Of a DNA stretch of 64,000 bases, positions 63,009 through 64,000 are shown piece by piece. Position 1 is the stretch's first letter. Every line of letters begins with the position of its first letter. Origin of the DNA: Peptoniphilus gorbachii (lineage in GTDB: Bacteria; Bacillota; Clostridia; Tissierellales; Peptoniphilaceae); NCBI RefSeq assembly GCF_016908115.1, contig NZ_JAFBDH010000006.1, forward strand, positions 1-64,000. The letters run 5' to 3'. The position numbers were made by a program, and so were the translations under genes. The notes below the pieces were generated by a model. That model saw nothing but the letters and a program-made list of their open reading frames with translations, did not search any database and was not told the DNA's origin.

Positions 63009-64000
63009 TGACAGAAAAAAATTTTAATGAAATCGTAAAGAAGAAAGCAAAGTTATATTTTATTGACGCCCTTGGCGCCATGGCCTTTGGTCTTTTTGCC
63101 ACCCTTCTTGTAGGAACTATTTTAAATACTATTGGAAAGAGTTTTAACATTTCCTTTTTGACAGATGTACTTTGGCCCTTGGCACAAAAAGCCACGGGAC
63201 CAGCCATAGCAGTAGCTATTGCAACGGCAATGTCTGCACCAAGTCTTGTTGTCTATGCTGCAACTGTTGTTGGTATTGCTGGTAACGAACTTGGTGGACC
63301 AATGGGAGTTTACATTGCCACAATTTTTGCCGTTGAATTTGGAAAACTTGTCAGCAGAAAAACTAAAATTGACATTATAATTACACCTGCTGTTACAGTT
63401 TTAGTTGGTGTCTTTATAGCAAACTTCGTTGGACCATACATAGGTGCCTTTATGAATCTTCTTGGTGCAATTATTATTAATGCTACAGATAAGGCTCCAT
63501 TTTTTATGGGAATTATTGTATCAGTTATTGTTGGAATAGTTTTAACCCTTCCAATTTCATCTGCTGCCCTCTGCATGATGCTTTCTCTTTCATCTCTTGC
63601 AGGTGGAGCTGCAACTATTGGCTGTTGTTGTCAAATGGTTGGCTTTGCAGTTATATCCTACAGGGATAATAAAATGGAAGGACTTGTGGCACAAGGTCTT
63701 GGAACCTCAATGCTACAAATGCCAAATATTGTAAGAAAACCAATAATAATTATTCCGCCAATTATTTCTTCAGCAATCTTAGGACCAGTTTCAACAATGG
63801 TTTTTAAACTTGAAAACACACCACTAGGTTCTGGCATGGGCACAAGTGGACTTGTGGGACAAATTTCTACTTTCACAGCAATGCCTGATGTGCCTTTTAT
63901 GAAACTTCTCGGTATAGTTTTACTTATGCACATAATTTTGCCAGCTCTTGTAACCTTTGTTTTTTATGAAATATTTTATCGCAAGGGGCTAATTCAAGAT
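63008..64000 (+). CDS. PTS EIIC-type membrane transporter (partial, runs off window)
   Basis: At least 331 residues with no stop inside the window. About nine hydrophobic segments, with the Gly/Pro-rich loops G-N-E-L-G-G-P-M-G near 97 and P-L-G-S-G-M-G-T-S-G-L-V-G near 278 that characterise the PTS_EIIC_2 family of putative sugar-specific EIIC proteins. A C-C-C triplet near residue 205 lies in a membrane segment. No EIIA/EIIB is visible in the window, so substrate and phosphorylation partners are unknown. ATG overlaps the nitroreductase stop. Confidence 0.75.
   Translation, partial: MTEKNFNEIVKKKAKLYFIDALGAMAFGLFATLLVGTILNTIGKSFNISFLTDVLWPLAQKATGPAIAVAIATAMSAPSLVVYAATVVGIAGNELGGPMGVYIATIFAVEFGKLVSRKTKIDIIITPAVTVLVGVFIANFVGPYIGAFMNLLGAIIINATDKAPFFMGIIVSVIVGIVLTLPISSAALCMMLSLSSLAGGAATIGCCCQMVGFAVISYRDNKMEGLVAQGLGTSMLQMPNIVRKPIIIIPPIISSAILGPVSTMVFKLENTPLGSGMGTSGLVGQISTFTAMPDVPFMKLLGIVLLMHIILPALVTFVFYEIFYRKGLIQD

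Overview
The window is AT-rich, densely packed bacterial DNA. It looks like a low-GC, Gram-positive anaerobe of the Bacillota, most plausibly class Tissierellia (Peptoniphilus/Anaerococcus-like). This is inferred from gene content: the Firmicutes order gmk-rpoZ-coaBC-priA-def-fmt-rsmB-rlmN-prpC-prkC-rsgA-rpe-thiN, a dcw cluster with a PASTA-type PBP, S-layer-homology (SLH) proteins, a D-aspartate-ligase-like ATP-grasp enzyme, and an anaerobe's acyl-CoA dehydrogenase/rubredoxin/flavodiiron pair. No species can be assigned from the sequence alone. Nearly everything from 1 to 54.7 kb lies on the minus strand, except two plus genes at 7-9.2 kb. No rRNA, tRNA or CRISPR array was recognised.

Layout. 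0-0.1 kb: the first 14 codons of a probable transposase running off the left edge, behind a hairpin that covers its ribosome-binding site. 0.1-2.6 kb: thioesterase and pseudouridine catabolism (psuG, psuK) behind an inverted-repeat operator/promoter. 2.6-6.9 kb: tdk, cyclophilin, MATE exporter, map, TPR protein. 7-9.2 kb (+): radical SAM protein and D-Asp-ligase-like enzyme. 9.3-24 kb: the conserved housekeeping block for thiamine-PP, pentose phosphate, Ser/Thr kinase and phosphatase, rRNA modification, formyl-Met metabolism, replication restart, CoA and GMP kinase. 24-29.7 kb: leuS, asnS, rarA, nrdR. 29.9-40.8 kb: division/wall cluster mraZ-rsmH-ftsL-pbp-mraY-murD-ftsW-murG-ftsQ, then ftsZ with its own promoter; murE, murF, murC and ftsA are absent. 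41-43.2 kb: a two-component system. 43.4-51.5 kb: gatCAB, ligA, pcrA, tcdA. 51.5-54.7 kb: two paralogous SLH proteins.

From 54.9 kb the window becomes more accessory. A plus-strand trio encodes a siroheme-synthase-like Rossmann protein, a small cupin and a CC-motif protein. Next comes a damage-tolerance cassette (UvrX-type Y-family polymerase, YolD-like protein, unknown third gene) with a candidate non-canonical operator. The most striking locus is the minus-strand operon at 58.9-62.2 kb. It encodes a three-domain fusion of acyl-CoA dehydrogenase, ETF-alpha FAD domain and rubredoxin, followed by a flavodiiron protein, so one transcript could carry a complete electron path to O2 or NO. The right edge has a nitroreductase whose start region was duplicated in tandem (35 bp) and a truncated PTS EIIC-type membrane protein.

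Starts were re-chosen where a Shine-Dalgarno sequence pointed to an internal codon. Exact coordinates of short sites were counted by eye and may be off by a base.
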